Source: Agromyces kandeliae (GTDB lineage: Bacteria; Actinomycetota; Actinomycetes; Actinomycetales; Microbacteriaceae). Taken from it: a stretch of 64,000 nt of DNA. The DNA lies in the NCBI RefSeq assembly GCF_009674665.1, contig NZ_WKJD01000016.1:186001-250000 (forward strand), in the 5' to 3' direction. Position 1 is the first letter of the stretch; each line of letters begins with the position of its first letter. The translations under genes and the position numbers were made by a program. The notes beneath the pieces were generated by a model. It did no database searches. It was not told the origin of the DNA and worked only from the letters and a program-made list of their open reading frames with translations. Positions 47,357-61,138 of the stretch are shown one piece after another.

Positions 47357-47806
47357 ATGACGGAGCATGCGCACGCGGTCGGAGAACGGATCGGACCGGG
47401 CAGCGTCTCGGTGACCCGCACCGGCCGGCGCACCTACGAGGGCCTGAACGAGCGCGGCTCGACCGTGCTCATCGGACCCGTCGAGGCACCGGGCCACTTC
47501 ACGCCGGGCGAGCTCCTCAAGCTCGCGCTGGCCGGCTGCGCGGGCATGAGCGCGGACTCGGTCGCGGCGCGTCGCCTCGGCGACGACGTCGCGATCACGG
47601 TCTGGGCGCACGGCACGTCGAAGGACGACAACCGGTACCGGGAGATCGACGAGGAGATCGTCGTCGACCTCTCCGCACTCGAGCCCGCCGATCGCGAGCA
47701 GCTGGCGGCGATCATGGCGCGCGCGATCGCGAAGGCGTGCACGGTGGCGCGGAGCGTGGAGGGGTCCATCGACCTCCGGACGACCGTCGACGGCATCGAG
47801 ATCTGA
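47357..47806 (+). CDS. OsmC-family peroxiredoxin-like protein
   Basis: Predicted thiol peroxidase that reduces (organic) hydroperoxides in the cytosol. 149 aa from ATG at 47357, backed by GGGAGG; the frame is open further upstream but without family sequence. The two redox cysteines are Cys61 (LALAGCAGMSADSV) and Cys128 (AIAKACTVARSVEG), as in OsmC/Ohr. Closer to the OsmC/YhfA-like group than to Ohr; exact subfamily not certain. Convergent with the acyltransferase (25 bp). Confidence 0.87.
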   Translation: MTEHAHAVGERIGPGSVSVTRTGRRTYEGLNERGSTVLIGPVEAPGHFTPGELLKLALAGCAGMSADSVAARRLGDDVAITVWAHGTSKDDNRYREIDEEIVVDLSALEPADREQLAAIMARAIAKACTVARSVEGSIDLRTTVDGIEI

Positions 47807-47831
47807 GGCGCCGCCCCGCTGCCGAGGAGGG

Positions 47832-49046
47832 TCACTCCCCCGTCCGCGCCGGAGGCTCGCAGGCCTCGGCGCCCGCCGCGCTCGGTCCGACGATCCCCGC
47901 GGCCACGACGAGCGCCGCGAGCGTTGCGACCGAGCCGAGCAGCAGCGCGGACCGCGGCCGACGCGCCCCGGCCGCGCCGAACCTCCCCGGATCCTCGATC
48001 CAGCGCTTCGACGCCGCGGCGACCGCGAATGCGGCGATCACGAGCAGGACCATCAGCCACGACGGACTCGGCACGCCCGTGATGAACGGCGCGAACATGA
48101 AGATCGGCCAGTGCCAGAGGTAGAGCGAGTACGAGATGTCGCCCGTCCACTGGACCGCCGAGGTCCCGGTGACGCGCGCCGGCGACCATCCGACGGCCGG
48201 CATGCCCGACCAGATGACCGCGAGGGCGCCGGCGACGGGCACGAGGACCACGACCCCGGGGAACACCTCGGGGCTGCGGAAGAGGAGGATCGGCACGGCG
48301 ATGAGCGCGAGCCCGAGCCATCCGACGGCGGCGCGGAGTCGTGCCCGACCGGGCGCGACCTCCGGGACGAGGATGGCGAGGATGCCGCCGACGCCGAACT
48401 CCCACACTCGCGTGAACGTGGAGAAGTAGGCGAGGTTGTGGTCCTGCACGGTGAGGACGACGTTCCAGGCGAACGAGGCGATCGTCGCGGCGCCGAGCAC
48501 GACGAGCAGCGCGCGTCGCGGGTCCTGCGACCGGCGGGCGGCGAAGGCGATGGCGGCGATGATCAGCAGCGGCCACGCGAGGTAGAACTGCTCCTCGACC
48601 GAGAGCGACCAGAAGTGCTGGACCGGCGTGGAAGCGAGGTCGTCGCGTGCGGGGTCCTGCGAGTCGGCCGCGAGCAGCCAGTTCTCGAAGTAGAGCGCGC
48701 TCGCGATGACCTCGCGGAAGTACGAGCGCCATTCCACCCTCGGAACGACCAGGTAGGTGAGCACGGTGACGGCGACGAGCACGGCCATGGCCGCCGGCAG
48801 GATCCGCCGTGCGCGGCGGAGGTAGAAGTCCCTGAGCGAGATGCGCCCCGTCCGGGCCGACTCGCGCAGCAGCAGCGCGGTGATGAGGAACCCCGAGACG
48901 ACGAAGAAGACGTCGACGCCCATGTAGCCGGCGGGCGCGACCGCGGGCCACCCGTGGTGCAGCACGACGGCGCACACCGCGATCGCACGGAGGGCCTGGA
49001 TCTCGGGTCGCACTGCGGCCCGCGTTCGGATCGACGGGGGAACCAT
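47832..49046 (-). CDS. Membrane acyltransferase of the OafA/YrhL (acyltransferase-3) family
   Basis: Integral membrane O-acyltransferase, likely modifying a surface glycan, lipid or peptidoglycan; the substrate is unknown. 404 aa from ATG at 49046, with about ten membrane segments. Family motifs: PEIQALRAIAVCAVVLHHGW, MGVDVFFVVSGFLITALLL, FYLRRARRILPA and HFWSLSVEEQFYLAWP. There is no C-terminal SGNH domain, so it is the short form. A TAGCCT box ends 7 nt before the ATG, suggesting a leaderless transcript. Sits between the str and S10 operons. Confidence 0.88.
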   Translation of the reverse strand: MVPPSIRTRAAVRPEIQALRAIAVCAVVLHHGWPAVAPAGYMGVDVFFVVSGFLITALLLRESARTGRISLRDFYLRRARRILPAAMAVLVAVTVLTYLVVPRVEWRSYFREVIASALYFENWLLAADSQDPARDDLASTPVQHFWSLSVEEQFYLAWPLLIIAAIAFAARRSQDPRRALLVVLGAATIASFAWNVVLTVQDHNLAYFSTFTRVWEFGVGGILAILVPEVAPGRARLRAAVGWLGLALIAVPILLFRSPEVFPGVVVLVPVAGALAVIWSGMPAVGWSPARVTGTSAVQWTGDISYSLYLWHWPIFMFAPFITGVPSPSWLMVLLVIAAFAVAAASKRWIEDPGRFGAAGARRPRSALLLGSVATLAALVVAAGIVGPSAAGAEACEPPARTGE

Positions 49047-49053
49047 CCGGTCA

Positions 49054-49059
49054 AGGCTA
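49054..49059 (-). promoter_or_regulatory. -10 box giving a leaderless acyltransferase transcript
   Basis: TAGCCT followed by 7 nt and ATG, the same geometry seen at glmS and tsaB. Confidence 0.45.
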
Positions 49060-49134
49060 ACCCGAGGTCTCCTCGACGAGGGACGCCCTTCCCGGATCTG
49101 GACGCCCGTGCGCGGATGTGGTAGCGACACGACG

Positions 49135-49164
49135 AAGGGGCCGGGCCCGAAGGCCCGACCCCTT
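49135..49164. terminator. Terminator of the str operon after tuf
   Basis: 13-bp stem, AAGGGGCCGGGCC (49135-49147) with GGCCCGACCCCTT (49152-49164), one mismatch, loop CGAA, 20 nt beyond the tuf stop. Confidence 0.8.
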
Positions 49165-49184
49165 GCAGGTCGCGATCGCGAAGA

Positions 49185-50378
<1,194 letters not shown>

Positions 50379-50401
50379 TGTGGGTCCTCCTCAGGATCCG
50401 T

Positions 50402-50440
50402 GTAGCAGCACCGGGCGCCGGATTGCGACCGGTGTGCTAC
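50402..50440. other. Hairpin in the fusA-tuf gap
   Basis: GTAGCAGCACCGG (50402-50414) pairs with CCGGTGTGCTAC (50429-50440) with one bulged base, loop of 14 nt. Probable leader or processing structure of tuf. Confidence 0.45.
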
Positions 50441-50490
50441 GGGGTTGTGTTGTTATGTTACGCGAACCTGTCGGTCCGTGCGTTCGGGCG

Positions 50491-52605
50491 CTACTCGCCC
50501 TTGTTCTTCTGGACGATCTCCTCGGCCACGGCCTTCGGGACCTCCGCGTAGCTCTCGAACTCCATCGAGTACACCGCGCGGCCCGAGGTCTTGGACCGCA
50601 GGTCGCCGATGTAGCCGAACATCTCCGAGAGCGGGACGTGCGCACGCACGACCTTCACACCGGCGGCGTCCTCCATGGACTGGATCTGGCCGCGGCGCGA
50701 GTTCAGGTCGCCGATGACGTCGCCCATGTACTCCTCGGGAGTACGGACCTCGACGGCCATCAGCGGCTCGAGCAGGACGGGGTTCGCCTTCCGAGCGGCC
50801 TCCTTGAAGCCCATCGAACCGGCGATCTTGAACGCCATCTCCGAGGAGTCGACGTCGTGGGCGGCACCGTCGGTGAGGGTCGCCTTGACGCCCACCATCG
50901 GGTAGCCCGCCAGGATGCCGACCTGCATCGCGTCCTGGAAGCCCGCGTCCACCGACGGGATGTACTCGCGCGGGACGCGACCACCGGTGACGGCGTTCTC
51001 GAACTCGTAGGTCTTGTCGCCCTCGACCTCGAGCGGCTCGAGCTTGAACTGGATCTTCGCGAACTGCCCCGATCCACCCGTCTGCTTCTTGTGGGTGTAG
51101 TCGTGGCGGTCCACCGTACGGCGGATCGTCTCGCGGTAGGCCACCTGCGGCTTGCCGACGTTGGCCTCGACCTTGAACTCGCGCTTCATGCGGTCCACGA
51201 GGATGTCGAGGTGCAGCTCGCCCATGCCCTTGATGACCGTCTGGCCGGTCTCCTGGTTGAGCTCGGTGCGGAAGGTCGGGTCCTCCTCGGCGAGCTTCTG
51301 GATGGCCGTGCCGAGCTTCTCCTGGTCGGCCTTGGTCTTCGGCTCGATGGCGACCTCGATGACGGGCTCCGGGAAGGTCATCGACTCGAGGACGACCTGG
51401 TTGTCCGGGTCGCACAGGGTGTCGCCGGTGGTGGTGTCCTTCAGGCCGATGACGGCGTAGATGTTGCCCGCCGTGACCGAGTCGACCGGGTTCTCCTTGT
51501 TGGCGTGCATCTGGAAGATCTTCCCGATGCGCTCCTTCTTGCCCTTGGTCGAGTTGATGACCTGGGCACCGGAGTCGAGACGGCCGGAGTAGACGCGGAC
51601 GTAGGTGAGGCGACCGAAGAACGGGTGGACCGCGACCTTGAACGCGAGCGCCGAGAACGGCTCGGTCGCGTCGGCGTGGCGCTCGATGATCTTCTCCTCG
51701 TCGCGCACGTCGTGGCCCTGGACCGCGGGCACGTCGAGCGGCGACGGCAGGTAGTCGATGACCGCGTCGAGCATCGGCTGCACGCCGCGGTTCTTGAACG
51801 CCGAGCCGCACAGGACGGGGTAGATCTCGGAGTTGACCGTGAGCTTGCGGATCGCGCCCTTGATCTCGTCGACCGTGAGCTCCTCGCCGCCGAAGAACTT
51901 CTCGAGCAGCTCGTCGCTGGTCTCGGCGACGGTCTCGAGCAGCTGCTGGCGGTACTCGTCGGCCTTGTCCTTGAGGTCGGCCGGGATCTCCTGCACCTCG
52001 TACTTGGCGCCCATGGTCACGTCGCCCTTGGCGTCGCCGGGCCACACGAGCGCGCGCATCTCGATCAGGTCGATGACGCCGACGAAGTCGCTCTCGGCGC
52101 CGATCGGGAGCTGGAGCACGAGCGGCTTCGCGCCGAGGCGCTTGACGATGGTGTCGACGGTGAAGTAGAAGTCCGCGCCGAGCTTGTCCATCTTGTTGAC
52201 GAAGCAGATGCGGGGGACGTTGTACTTGTCGGCCTGGCGCCAGACGGTCTCGGACTGGGGCTCGACGCCCTCCTTGCCGTCGAAGACGGCGACCGCGCCG
52301 TCGAGCACGCGCAGCGAACGCTCCACCTCGACCGTGAAGTCGACGTGGCCGGGCGTGTCGATGATGTTGATCTGGTTCTTGTTCCAGAAACAGGTGACCG
52401 CGGCGGACGTGATCGTGATGCCGCGCTCCTTCTCCTGCTCCATCCAGTCGGTGGTCGACGCGCCGTCGTGCGTCTCGCCGATCTTGTGGTTGACGCCCGT
52501 GTAGAACAGGATGCGCTCGGTCGTGGTGGTCTTGCCGGCATCGATGTGCGCCATGATGCCGATGTTGCGGACCTTGTTCAGGTCGGTGAGCACGTCAAGT
52601 GCCAC
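50491..52605 (-). CDS. fusA: Elongation factor G
   Basis: GTPase that drives translocation and, with RRF, recycling. 704 aa from GTG at 52605 with GGAGGA upstream; the longer open frame adds non-family residues. G1 [15 protein letters not shown], switch-I GATTD-type region ([22 protein letters not shown]), [12 protein letters not shown]; domains II-V complete, ending [12 protein letters not shown]. The domain-IV tip loop is normal. Confidence 0.97.
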   Translation of the reverse strand: MALDVLTDLNKVRNIGIMAHIDAGKTTTTERILFYTGVNHKIGETHDGASTTDWMEQEKERGITITSAAVTCFWNKNQINIIDTPGHVDFTVEVERSLRVLDGAVAVFDGKEGVEPQSETVWRQADKYNVPRICFVNKMDKLGADFYFTVDTIVKRLGAKPLVLQLPIGAESDFVGVIDLIEMRALVWPGDAKGDVTMGAKYEVQEIPADLKDKADEYRQQLLETVAETSDELLEKFFGGEELTVDEIKGAIRKLTVNSEIYPVLCGSAFKNRGVQPMLDAVIDYLPSPLDVPAVQGHDVRDEEKIIERHADATEPFSALAFKVAVHPFFGRLTYVRVYSGRLDSGAQVINSTKGKKERIGKIFQMHANKENPVDSVTAGNIYAVIGLKDTTTGDTLCDPDNQVVLESMTFPEPVIEVAIEPKTKADQEKLGTAIQKLAEEDPTFRTELNQETGQTVIKGMGELHLDILVDRMKREFKVEANVGKPQVAYRETIRRTVDRHDYTHKKQTGGSGQFAKIQFKLEPLEVEGDKTYEFENAVTGGRVPREYIPSVDAGFQDAMQVGILAGYPMVGVKATLTDGAAHDVDSSEMAFKIAGSMGFKEAARKANPVLLEPLMAVEVRTPEEYMGDVIGDLNSRRGQIQSMEDAAGVKVVRAHVPLSEMFGYIGDLRSKTSGRAVYSMEFESYAEVPKAVAEEIVQKNKGE

Positions 52606-52645
52606 GGGGTTCCTCCGGATGTTCAGGAAGGGAAGGGTGGGGGGT

Positions 52646-52695
52646 GAGCGGATGCCGCGTGGCCGCCGCGAGCGCGAGGCCCGCGGCATCCGCTC
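52646..52695. other. Long-stem hairpin in the rpsG-fusA gap
   Basis: 14-bp perfect stem, GAGCGGATGCCGCG (52646-52659) with CGCGGCATCCGCTC (52682-52695), 22-nt loop. It fills most of the 96-bp gap and could tune fusA-tuf expression or mRNA processing. Confidence 0.5.
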
Positions 52696-52701
52696 GGCCC
52701 G

Positions 52702-53172
52702 CTACCAGCGGTAGTGGGCGAAGGCGCGGTTCGACTCGGCCATCTTGTGGGTGTCCTCGCGGCGCTTGACCGCGGCACCCAGGCCGTTCGAGGCGTCGAG
52801 GATCTCGTTGGTGAGACGCTCGGTCATGGTCTTCTCGCGGCGGGCCTTGGCGTAGCTGGTGAGCCAGCGCAGCGCCAGGGTGTTCGCACGGTGCGGCTTG
52901 ACCTCGACGGGGACCTGGTAGGTCGAGCCGCCGACGCGGCGCGACCGGACCTCGAGGGTCGGGCGCACGTTGTCGAGGGCCTTCTTCAGGACCGCGACGG
53001 CGTCCTGGCCGGACTTGTTCGCGACGTTCTCGAGCGCCTCGTAGACGATGCGCTGCGCGAGGTCCTTCTTGCCGTCGACGAGGATCTTGTTGACGAGCTG
53101 GCTGACGACCGGCGAGCCGTAGACGGGGTCTGCGACGACGGGGCGCTTCGGAGCGGGTCCCTTGCGAGGCAT
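52702..53172 (-). CDS. rpsG: 30S ribosomal protein S7
   Basis: Head assembly protein near the E site. 156 aa from ATG at 53172: [36 protein letters not shown] core, ending [15 protein letters not shown]. Start overlaps the rpsL stop (TAATG). Confidence 0.98.
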   Translation of the reverse strand: MPRKGPAPKRPVVADPVYGSPVVSQLVNKILVDGKKDLAQRIVYEALENVANKSGQDAVAVLKKALDNVRPTLEVRSRRVGGSTYQVPVEVKPHRANTLALRWLTSYAKARREKTMTERLTNEILDASNGLGAAVKRREDTHKMAESNRAFAHYRW

Positions 53173-53546
53173 TACTTCTTCTCCATCTTCGCGCCGTAGC
53201 GGCTGCGAGCCTGCTTGCGGTTCTTCACGGCCTGCGTGTCGAGCGCACCGCGGATGATCTTGTAGCGGACACCCGGGAGGTCCTTCACACGACCGCCGCG
53301 GACGAGCACCATCGAGTGCTCCTGCAGGTTGTGGCCCTCACCGGGGATGTAGGCGGTGACCTCGGTGCCGTTCGAGAGCTTGACGCGGGCGACCTTGCGG
53401 AGCGCCGAGTTCGGCTTCTTGGGGGTGGTGGTGTACACACGCGTGCACACGCCGCGCTGCTGGGGGTTGGCCTTCAGGGCGGGAGCCTTGGTCTTGGTGA
53501 CCTTCGGCGAGCGACCCTTGCGGACCAACTGCTGAATGGTTGGCAC
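53172..53546 (-). CDS. rpsL: 30S ribosomal protein S12
   Basis: Decoding-centre protein. 124 aa from GTG at 53546 with AAGGAG upstream. The streptomycin-associated residues are wild type: Lys43 in TTPKKPNS, and Lys88 and Pro91 in GRVKDLPGV, so no S12-type resistance is predicted. First gene of the str operon, after a ~220-nt leader. Confidence 0.98.
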   Translation of the reverse strand: MPTIQQLVRKGRSPKVTKTKAPALKANPQQRGVCTRVYTTTPKKPNSALRKVARVKLSNGTEVTAYIPGEGHNLQEHSMVLVRGGRVKDLPGVRYKIIRGALDTQAVKNRKQARSRYGAKMEKK

Positions 53547-53652
53547 TGCTTCTCCTTGTTGTGCTGCACGGTGACAGCGTTGATGGATTTCACATCACGA
53601 CCCACCGGCACCGCCGAGCGGCGCTGCCTTTTCAGTGGTGGGTATGCCGTGG

Positions 53653-53679
53653 GGGCGTTCCGGCCGGGGGCCGGCGCCC
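53653..53679. other. Hairpin in the rpsL leader
   Basis: Outer stem GGGCG/CGCCC and inner stem CCGGCC/GGCCGG with a GGG loop. Lies ~110 nt upstream of the rpsL start. Confidence 0.45.
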
Positions 53680-53772
53680 TGGTGTGCGCACTGTGAGAAC
53701 CCGCTCCGCCTCCGTGGATCCGGTGGATCCGCGGGCACGGCACGAGCGCGCGGCAACGCGCACACCCGACCA

Positions 53773-53801
53773 ATGGTAATCCGGCGTCACGATGGGGTCA
53801 A
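53773..53801 (-). promoter_or_regulatory. Promoter of the str operon (rpsL-rpsG-fusA-tuf)
   Basis: Minus strand: -35 TTGACC (53796-53801), 17-nt spacer, -10 TACCAT (53773-53778). One of the best sigma-A matches in the window. Confidence 0.75.
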
Positions 53802-53850
53802 ATGGCGCCTGCACGCCCTCGGCGAACGTCGGTCGGCGTCGACCGCGCGC

Positions 53851-54498
53851 TCAGCTGCTCCATCCGGGTGCGTCGAGCTCGCGGTCGAGGTCGGCGAGGA
53901 GCTCGGCCACCTGCGGTTCGACGAGTCGCTCGACCGCGTTCGCGATGCGCTGGCGGTGCCGCGCGAGTTCGGCGCAGATCCGTCGCCCGAGCTGCTTGGC
54001 GAAGTCGTCGGCGAGGCGAACCTCCTCTCGGAGCGCCTCCTTCTCCTGCGGGGTGAACGGACGCGGCGCCGGCTCGGCGGCCTCGGCCGCGGCATCCGCC
54101 TCGAGCCCCTGCAGCGTGAAGAGGAACGGCTCGCCGGGCGTCGGGTCGGGGTCGAGGTCGAGCCCGAGGAACTCCGGGTCCAGCCCCTCCCCGGCGCGAT
54201 ACGGCCGCCTGGCCTTGCGCTCCTCGGCGAGGCGGATCTCGCGATGCAGCATCGGGAGGTTGCGCGCCGTGTAGTCGTCGACCGCGACGTCGATGATGCC
54301 CTTCATGCGCATCGAGAACGCGTGCTGCACCGGGTGCGGCACGTCGACGTCGAGCCCGGCCGCGGCCAGGATCGGCGAACCGAAGCAGCGCGTGCAGAGG
54401 CGCACGCGACCGCGGTGCGTCCCCGGTCGCCACCGCGGCAGCCACGCCAGCCAGCGGTCGACCTCGTGGCTCACCCGGGCCTCGACCGATCCCTCCAC
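53851..54498 (-). CDS. Conserved soluble protein of unknown function
   Basis: 215 aa from GTG at 54498 (chosen because a TAGGGT box ends 7 nt upstream; an in-frame GTG at 54507 and longer frames exist). No membrane segment. A CxxC pair (LCTRCFG) near residue 37, a central region IIDVAVDDYTARNLPMLHREIRLAEE, an acidic Ala/Glu/Pro stretch (~130-155) and a C-terminal helical part ending VAELLADLDRELDAPGW that may form a coiled coil. I do not recognise the family. Last of four small genes between rpoC and rpsL. Confidence 0.65.
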   Translation of the reverse strand: MEGSVEARVSHEVDRWLAWLPRWRPGTHRGRVRLCTRCFGSPILAAAGLDVDVPHPVQHAFSMRMKGIIDVAVDDYTARNLPMLHREIRLAEERKARRPYRAGEGLDPEFLGLDLDPDPTPGEPFLFTLQGLEADAAAEAAEPAPRPFTPQEKEALREEVRLADDFAKQLGRRICAELARHRQRIANAVERLVEPQVAELLADLDRELDAPGWSS

Positions 54499-54505
54499 GC
54501 GGTTC

Positions 54506-54511
54506 ACCCTA
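54506..54511 (-). promoter_or_regulatory. -10 box, possible leaderless start of the 215-aa protein gene
   Basis: TAGGGT followed by 7 nt and GTG at 54498. Confidence 0.35.
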
Positions 54512-54572
54512 CTGCCGGCGGCCGGGTGCGCCGGCGAAGCGGTGAACGGATGTCCCGCAGCGGGCGCGCGCG

Positions 54573-55049
54573 TCACTCATCGTCGTCGCGCTCCCACGGC
54601 CACCTGGGCCGTTCCACCCCGCCCTCCTCCGCGCGCACCGTGACCGCGGCGAGGAGGGCGACGAGCGCGCTCGCGAGCGGGATGATGAGCCCGAATCCGA
54701 CCGACATGAACGAGAGCGCGAAGAGGAACGCGGCGAGGATGGTGCCGGTGGCCGCCGCGTACGCGATCGTCCCGGCGACGACGCCGGTCGCCCACGTGAC
54801 GAGGAACGCGAGGCTGGCGAGCGACCAGGCGCGCATGCCGCGCGTCAGGGACGCCCCGAGGAGCAGCAGCAGGGCGCCGACGGCGACGCCGATCGTGATC
54901 GGCCCGACGAGCCGGCCGGCTGCGGGGTCGGCGATCGGCTCGAGGTCGGCGAGCAGGCTCGTGAACCCGAACGCCGCCACGATCAGCGCGACGTCCAGTG
55001 CCGCCGCGAAGCCGGCGACGGCCCACGCGGAGGTCGGGTTCGACGCCAT
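54573..55049 (-). CDS. Four-helix membrane protein of unknown function
   Basis: 158 aa from ATG at 55049. Four hydrophobic segments: ~8-34, ~48-66, ~72-95 and ~100-135, with a short acidic/basic C-terminal tail (ERPRWPWERDDDE) in the cytosol. Resembles small actinobacterial DUF6121-type membrane proteins, but I cannot confirm that. A TAGGCT box ends 6 nt before the ATG, suggesting leaderless expression. Between the 215-aa gene and a 369-aa membrane protein gene. Confidence 0.7.
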   Translation of the reverse strand: MASNPTSAWAVAGFAAALDVALIVAAFGFTSLLADLEPIADPAAGRLVGPITIGVAVGALLLLLGASLTRGMRAWSLASLAFLVTWATGVVAGTIAYAAATGTILAAFLFALSFMSVGFGLIIPLASALVALLAAVTVRAEEGGVERPRWPWERDDDE

Positions 55050-55055
55050 GCTCCG

Positions 55056-55061
55056 AGCCTA
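55056..55061 (-). promoter_or_regulatory. -10 box giving a leaderless transcript of the four-helix protein
   Basis: TAGGCT followed by 6 nt and ATG at 55049. Confidence 0.45.
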
Positions 55062-55112
55062 CGCCGGGTCGCGCGCAGGACGTCGGAGTCGGCGGCCGGG
55101 CGATTCCCTCCG

Positions 55113-56222
55113 CTAGCGCGAGGACGTCGCCGGCTGCGGTCCGGCCGCGAGCTGGCGGTCGTACTCCTCGCGCGCCCGGGCGTTCCGCTCCGTCACCGTG
55201 CGCCCGCGCGCGGCGATCCACCCGCCGAACCAGATGGGCAGTTCGCGGGCGACGATGAACGCGATGATCGCGAACGGGTCGACCCAGCGCTCGGCGACGA
55301 AGTCCGCGGCCTGCTGCGGGGTGAACTGCCACGCCGCGACCGTGAGGAGCGAACCCGCGATGTAGGAGAAGTACACGATGATCCCGACCGCGAGGCCGAA
55401 CACGGCCCAGGTCCACCACGCGGAGCGGTTGAGGATCGCGGCGAGCAGCGCGAACGAGAGGAAGAAGAACACGACCGGGATCCAGAACACCGGCTGCGCG
55501 AGGAACTCGGTGTACACGCGGATGCCGTCACCGCGACCGGCGCCGTACCAGGTGATCACGAGGTACGAGATCCCCGCGTAGAGCAGTGCGAAGCCGACGG
55601 TCGCGATCAGGCCGACGAGCACGCCGAAGCCCCGGTTGCCCTTCGCCTTCGGCGGGGTGGGTGCCTGGACGTAGATCGTCTGCGGCATCGGGGGCGCCGG
55701 CGTCTCCGGGGCCGCCGTGGCCGCACCGGCTCCCGCGGCGGCGCCGACACCGGCTGCGCCGACCGTCTCCGGCACGCCGGTCTCACGGCGGACGGCCTCG
55801 GCGCGTACCGGCTCGGGGTGCTCGTCGATCATCGCGGTCTCGTCGGCGACGGGCGGGTGGTCGGTGCGTGCCCGCTCGACCGCGGCGTCGAGTTCGGACC
55901 GATCGTCGACGGCATCGGCCTGCGCCGGCGCGACCGGCTCGGATGCCGCGGCCGACGTCGGCTCGGCGGACGTTGGCTCCTCGGCCCCCTCCGTCCCGGT
56001 GAAGTCGTGCTCCTCCTCGGACGTGGTCGGATCGGGCGCGGCAGCCGGGGGCTCGACGCGGTCGACGTGCTCCGCATCGGGAGCCGTCGGGTCGACCCGC
56101 GCCTGCTCCGCCGCGACATCGTCGGACGACGCGTCATCCGTCGACGGGTCGGTGGCATCGGCCGCGGACCAGTCGTCGGCGGCCGGCTGGTCGGGCTCGG
56201 ATCCGGGTGTCGTGCTGCTCAT
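55113..56222 (-). CDS. Membrane protein with a long acidic N-terminal tail
   Basis: 369 aa from ATG at 56222 with AAGGAG upstream. Residues 1-180 are low-complexity and acidic (Asp, Glu, Ala, Pro), certainly disordered, ending in PQTIYVQAPTPPKAKG. Residues ~185-340 carry four hydrophobic segments (GFGVLVGLIATVGFALLYAG, VFWIPVVFFFLSFALLAAIL, WAVFGLAVGIIVYFSYIAGS, IIAFIVARELPIWFGGWIAA). Function unknown. A -10-like TAGAGT lies 45 nt upstream. Upstream gene of the four-gene group except for the secreted protein gene. Confidence 0.75.
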   Translation of the reverse strand: MSSTTPGSEPDQPAADDWSAADATDPSTDDASSDDVAAEQARVDPTAPDAEHVDRVEPPAAAPDPTTSEEEHDFTGTEGAEEPTSAEPTSAAASEPVAPAQADAVDDRSELDAAVERARTDHPPVADETAMIDEHPEPVRAEAVRRETGVPETVGAAGVGAAAGAGAATAAPETPAPPMPQTIYVQAPTPPKAKGNRGFGVLVGLIATVGFALLYAGISYLVITWYGAGRGDGIRVYTEFLAQPVFWIPVVFFFLSFALLAAILNRSAWWTWAVFGLAVGIIVYFSYIAGSLLTVAAWQFTPQQAADFVAERWVDPFAIIAFIVARELPIWFGGWIAARGRTVTERNARAREEYDRQLAAGPQPATSSR

Positions 56223-56266
56223 CGTCCGCTCCTTCCGGGCAGCACCGGCCGCCCGTGGTGCGGCTC

Positions 56267-56272
56267 ACTCTA
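56267..56272 (-). promoter_or_regulatory. -10 box of the acidic-tail membrane protein gene
   Basis: TAGAGT on the minus strand; the leader would be about 40 nt with an AAGGAG ribosome site. No clear -35. Confidence 0.35.
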
Positions 56273-56354
56273 GCAACGCGTCGGCGTGCGATCGGGAGGC
56301 ACGCGCGGGAGGTCGCCCGCGCGTCGCGGTGCCGGTCGCGCCCCCGGCCGCAGG

Positions 56355-57029
56355 TCAGGCGAAGAGCTGCGAGACGATGTCGAGCGTGTAGCCGCTCACG
56401 GCCGGGCCGTCCCAGCGCGTGGCGATCCACAGGCCCTCGCGGATGAAGTGCGACTCGCCTGCCGAACCCGCGACCCCGTCGAATTCGAGGATGCAGCGCG
56501 TGCCGCCCTCCTCTTGGTAGCACTCCTGGCCGGCCGCCTGGAACGCCGCGATCGCGGCCGCGGTCTGGGCCTCGTCCACGCTCGCGACGTTCGTCACGAG
56601 GCCGACGCGTCCGTCGCCGCCCTCCGGGGGGAGCCAGGCGCAGGTGAGCTGCGAGGTCTCCTGCAGCACCGGCAGCGCGCCCGCGTCGTCCGTGCCGAAC
56701 AGCGCCGGAGCACCATCGGCGGTCGACCACTCCGGGTTCAGCACGTAGCCGGGCGCGAACGTGCTCGACCAGTCGAACGTGTAGATGCCCGCGCAGTCGG
56801 TCGGGATCCGCTCGTCACGCACCGGCTCAGGTGTCGGGACGGCGATCGGTGCCGGCGCCGCCTCGGCGGTCGGCGCGGGACGGGACTGCGACGTCGGCTC
56901 GGCGGACTGGCTGCCCGGTGCGGGCAGCGCCAGGACCACGACGAGCGCGACGACCGCGATCACCAGCGCGGACGCGGCGACGATGAGCAGCGTCCTCGAT
57001 CGGCGGGAGGCGGGGGCAGCGTCTGGCAT
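56355..57029 (-). CDS. Membrane-anchored extracytoplasmic protein of unknown function
   Basis: 224 aa from ATG at 57029; a longer frame is open but has no coding character. Residues ~12-36 form an uncleaved signal anchor (SRTLLIVAASALVIAVVALVVVLA). A Pro/Thr/Ala-rich linker (~38-65) leads to an outside domain with four cysteines (DCAGIYTFDWS, LTCAWLPP, QECYQEEGGTRC) that may form two disulfides. No lipobox. Family not recognised. First gene downstream of rpoC, after its terminator. Confidence 0.75.
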   Translation of the reverse strand: MPDAAPASRRSRTLLIVAASALVIAVVALVVVLALPAPGSQSAEPTSQSRPAPTAEAAPAPIAVPTPEPVRDERIPTDCAGIYTFDWSSTFAPGYVLNPEWSTADGAPALFGTDDAGALPVLQETSQLTCAWLPPEGGDGRVGLVTNVASVDEAQTAAAIAAFQAAGQECYQEEGGTRCILEFDGVAGSAGESHFIREGLWIATRWDGPAVSGYTLDIVSQLFA

Positions 57030-57070
57030 GTGGGCTCCGGGTCGGATTCGGATGGGGACGACCGCCCGAG

Positions 57071-57076
57071 ATACTA
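57071..57076 (-). promoter_or_regulatory. -10 box of the anchored protein gene
   Basis: TAGTAT, four to five matches to TATAAT; the leader would be about 35 nt. Confidence 0.4.
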
Positions 57077-57122
57077 GCCCGCGCACCTGAGTGCCGTCAT
57101 CAGGCGGTCCCCGATGGAACGA

Positions 57123-57154
57123 CGATGGGCCCCGGATCGCTCCGGGGCCCATCG
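57123..57154. terminator. Terminator of rpoBC
   Basis: 14-bp perfect stem CGATGGGCCCCGGA (57123-57136) with TCCGGGGCCCATCG (57141-57154), loop TCGC, 37 nt past the rpoC stop. Confidence 0.85.
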
Positions 57155-57191
57155 TGTGCGCGGGCGGCGGCCGGGCCGCCGCCCGCGGGGA

Positions 57192-61094
<3,903 letters not shown>

Positions 61095-61138
61095 TTTCTC
61101 TCCTAGATTCCTGAAGTCGTTCTCGTATGCCTGGCGGA

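Larger units (their letters stand above)
53547..53850. other. rpsL promoter and long leader
   Basis: Upstream region of the str operon, holding the promoter at 53773-53801 and a ~220-nt leader. Within the leader are a GC-rich hairpin (53653-53679) and a tandem 9-bp repeat GTGGATCCG (53714-53722 and 53723-53731). No gene is seen here. Confidence 0.6.
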
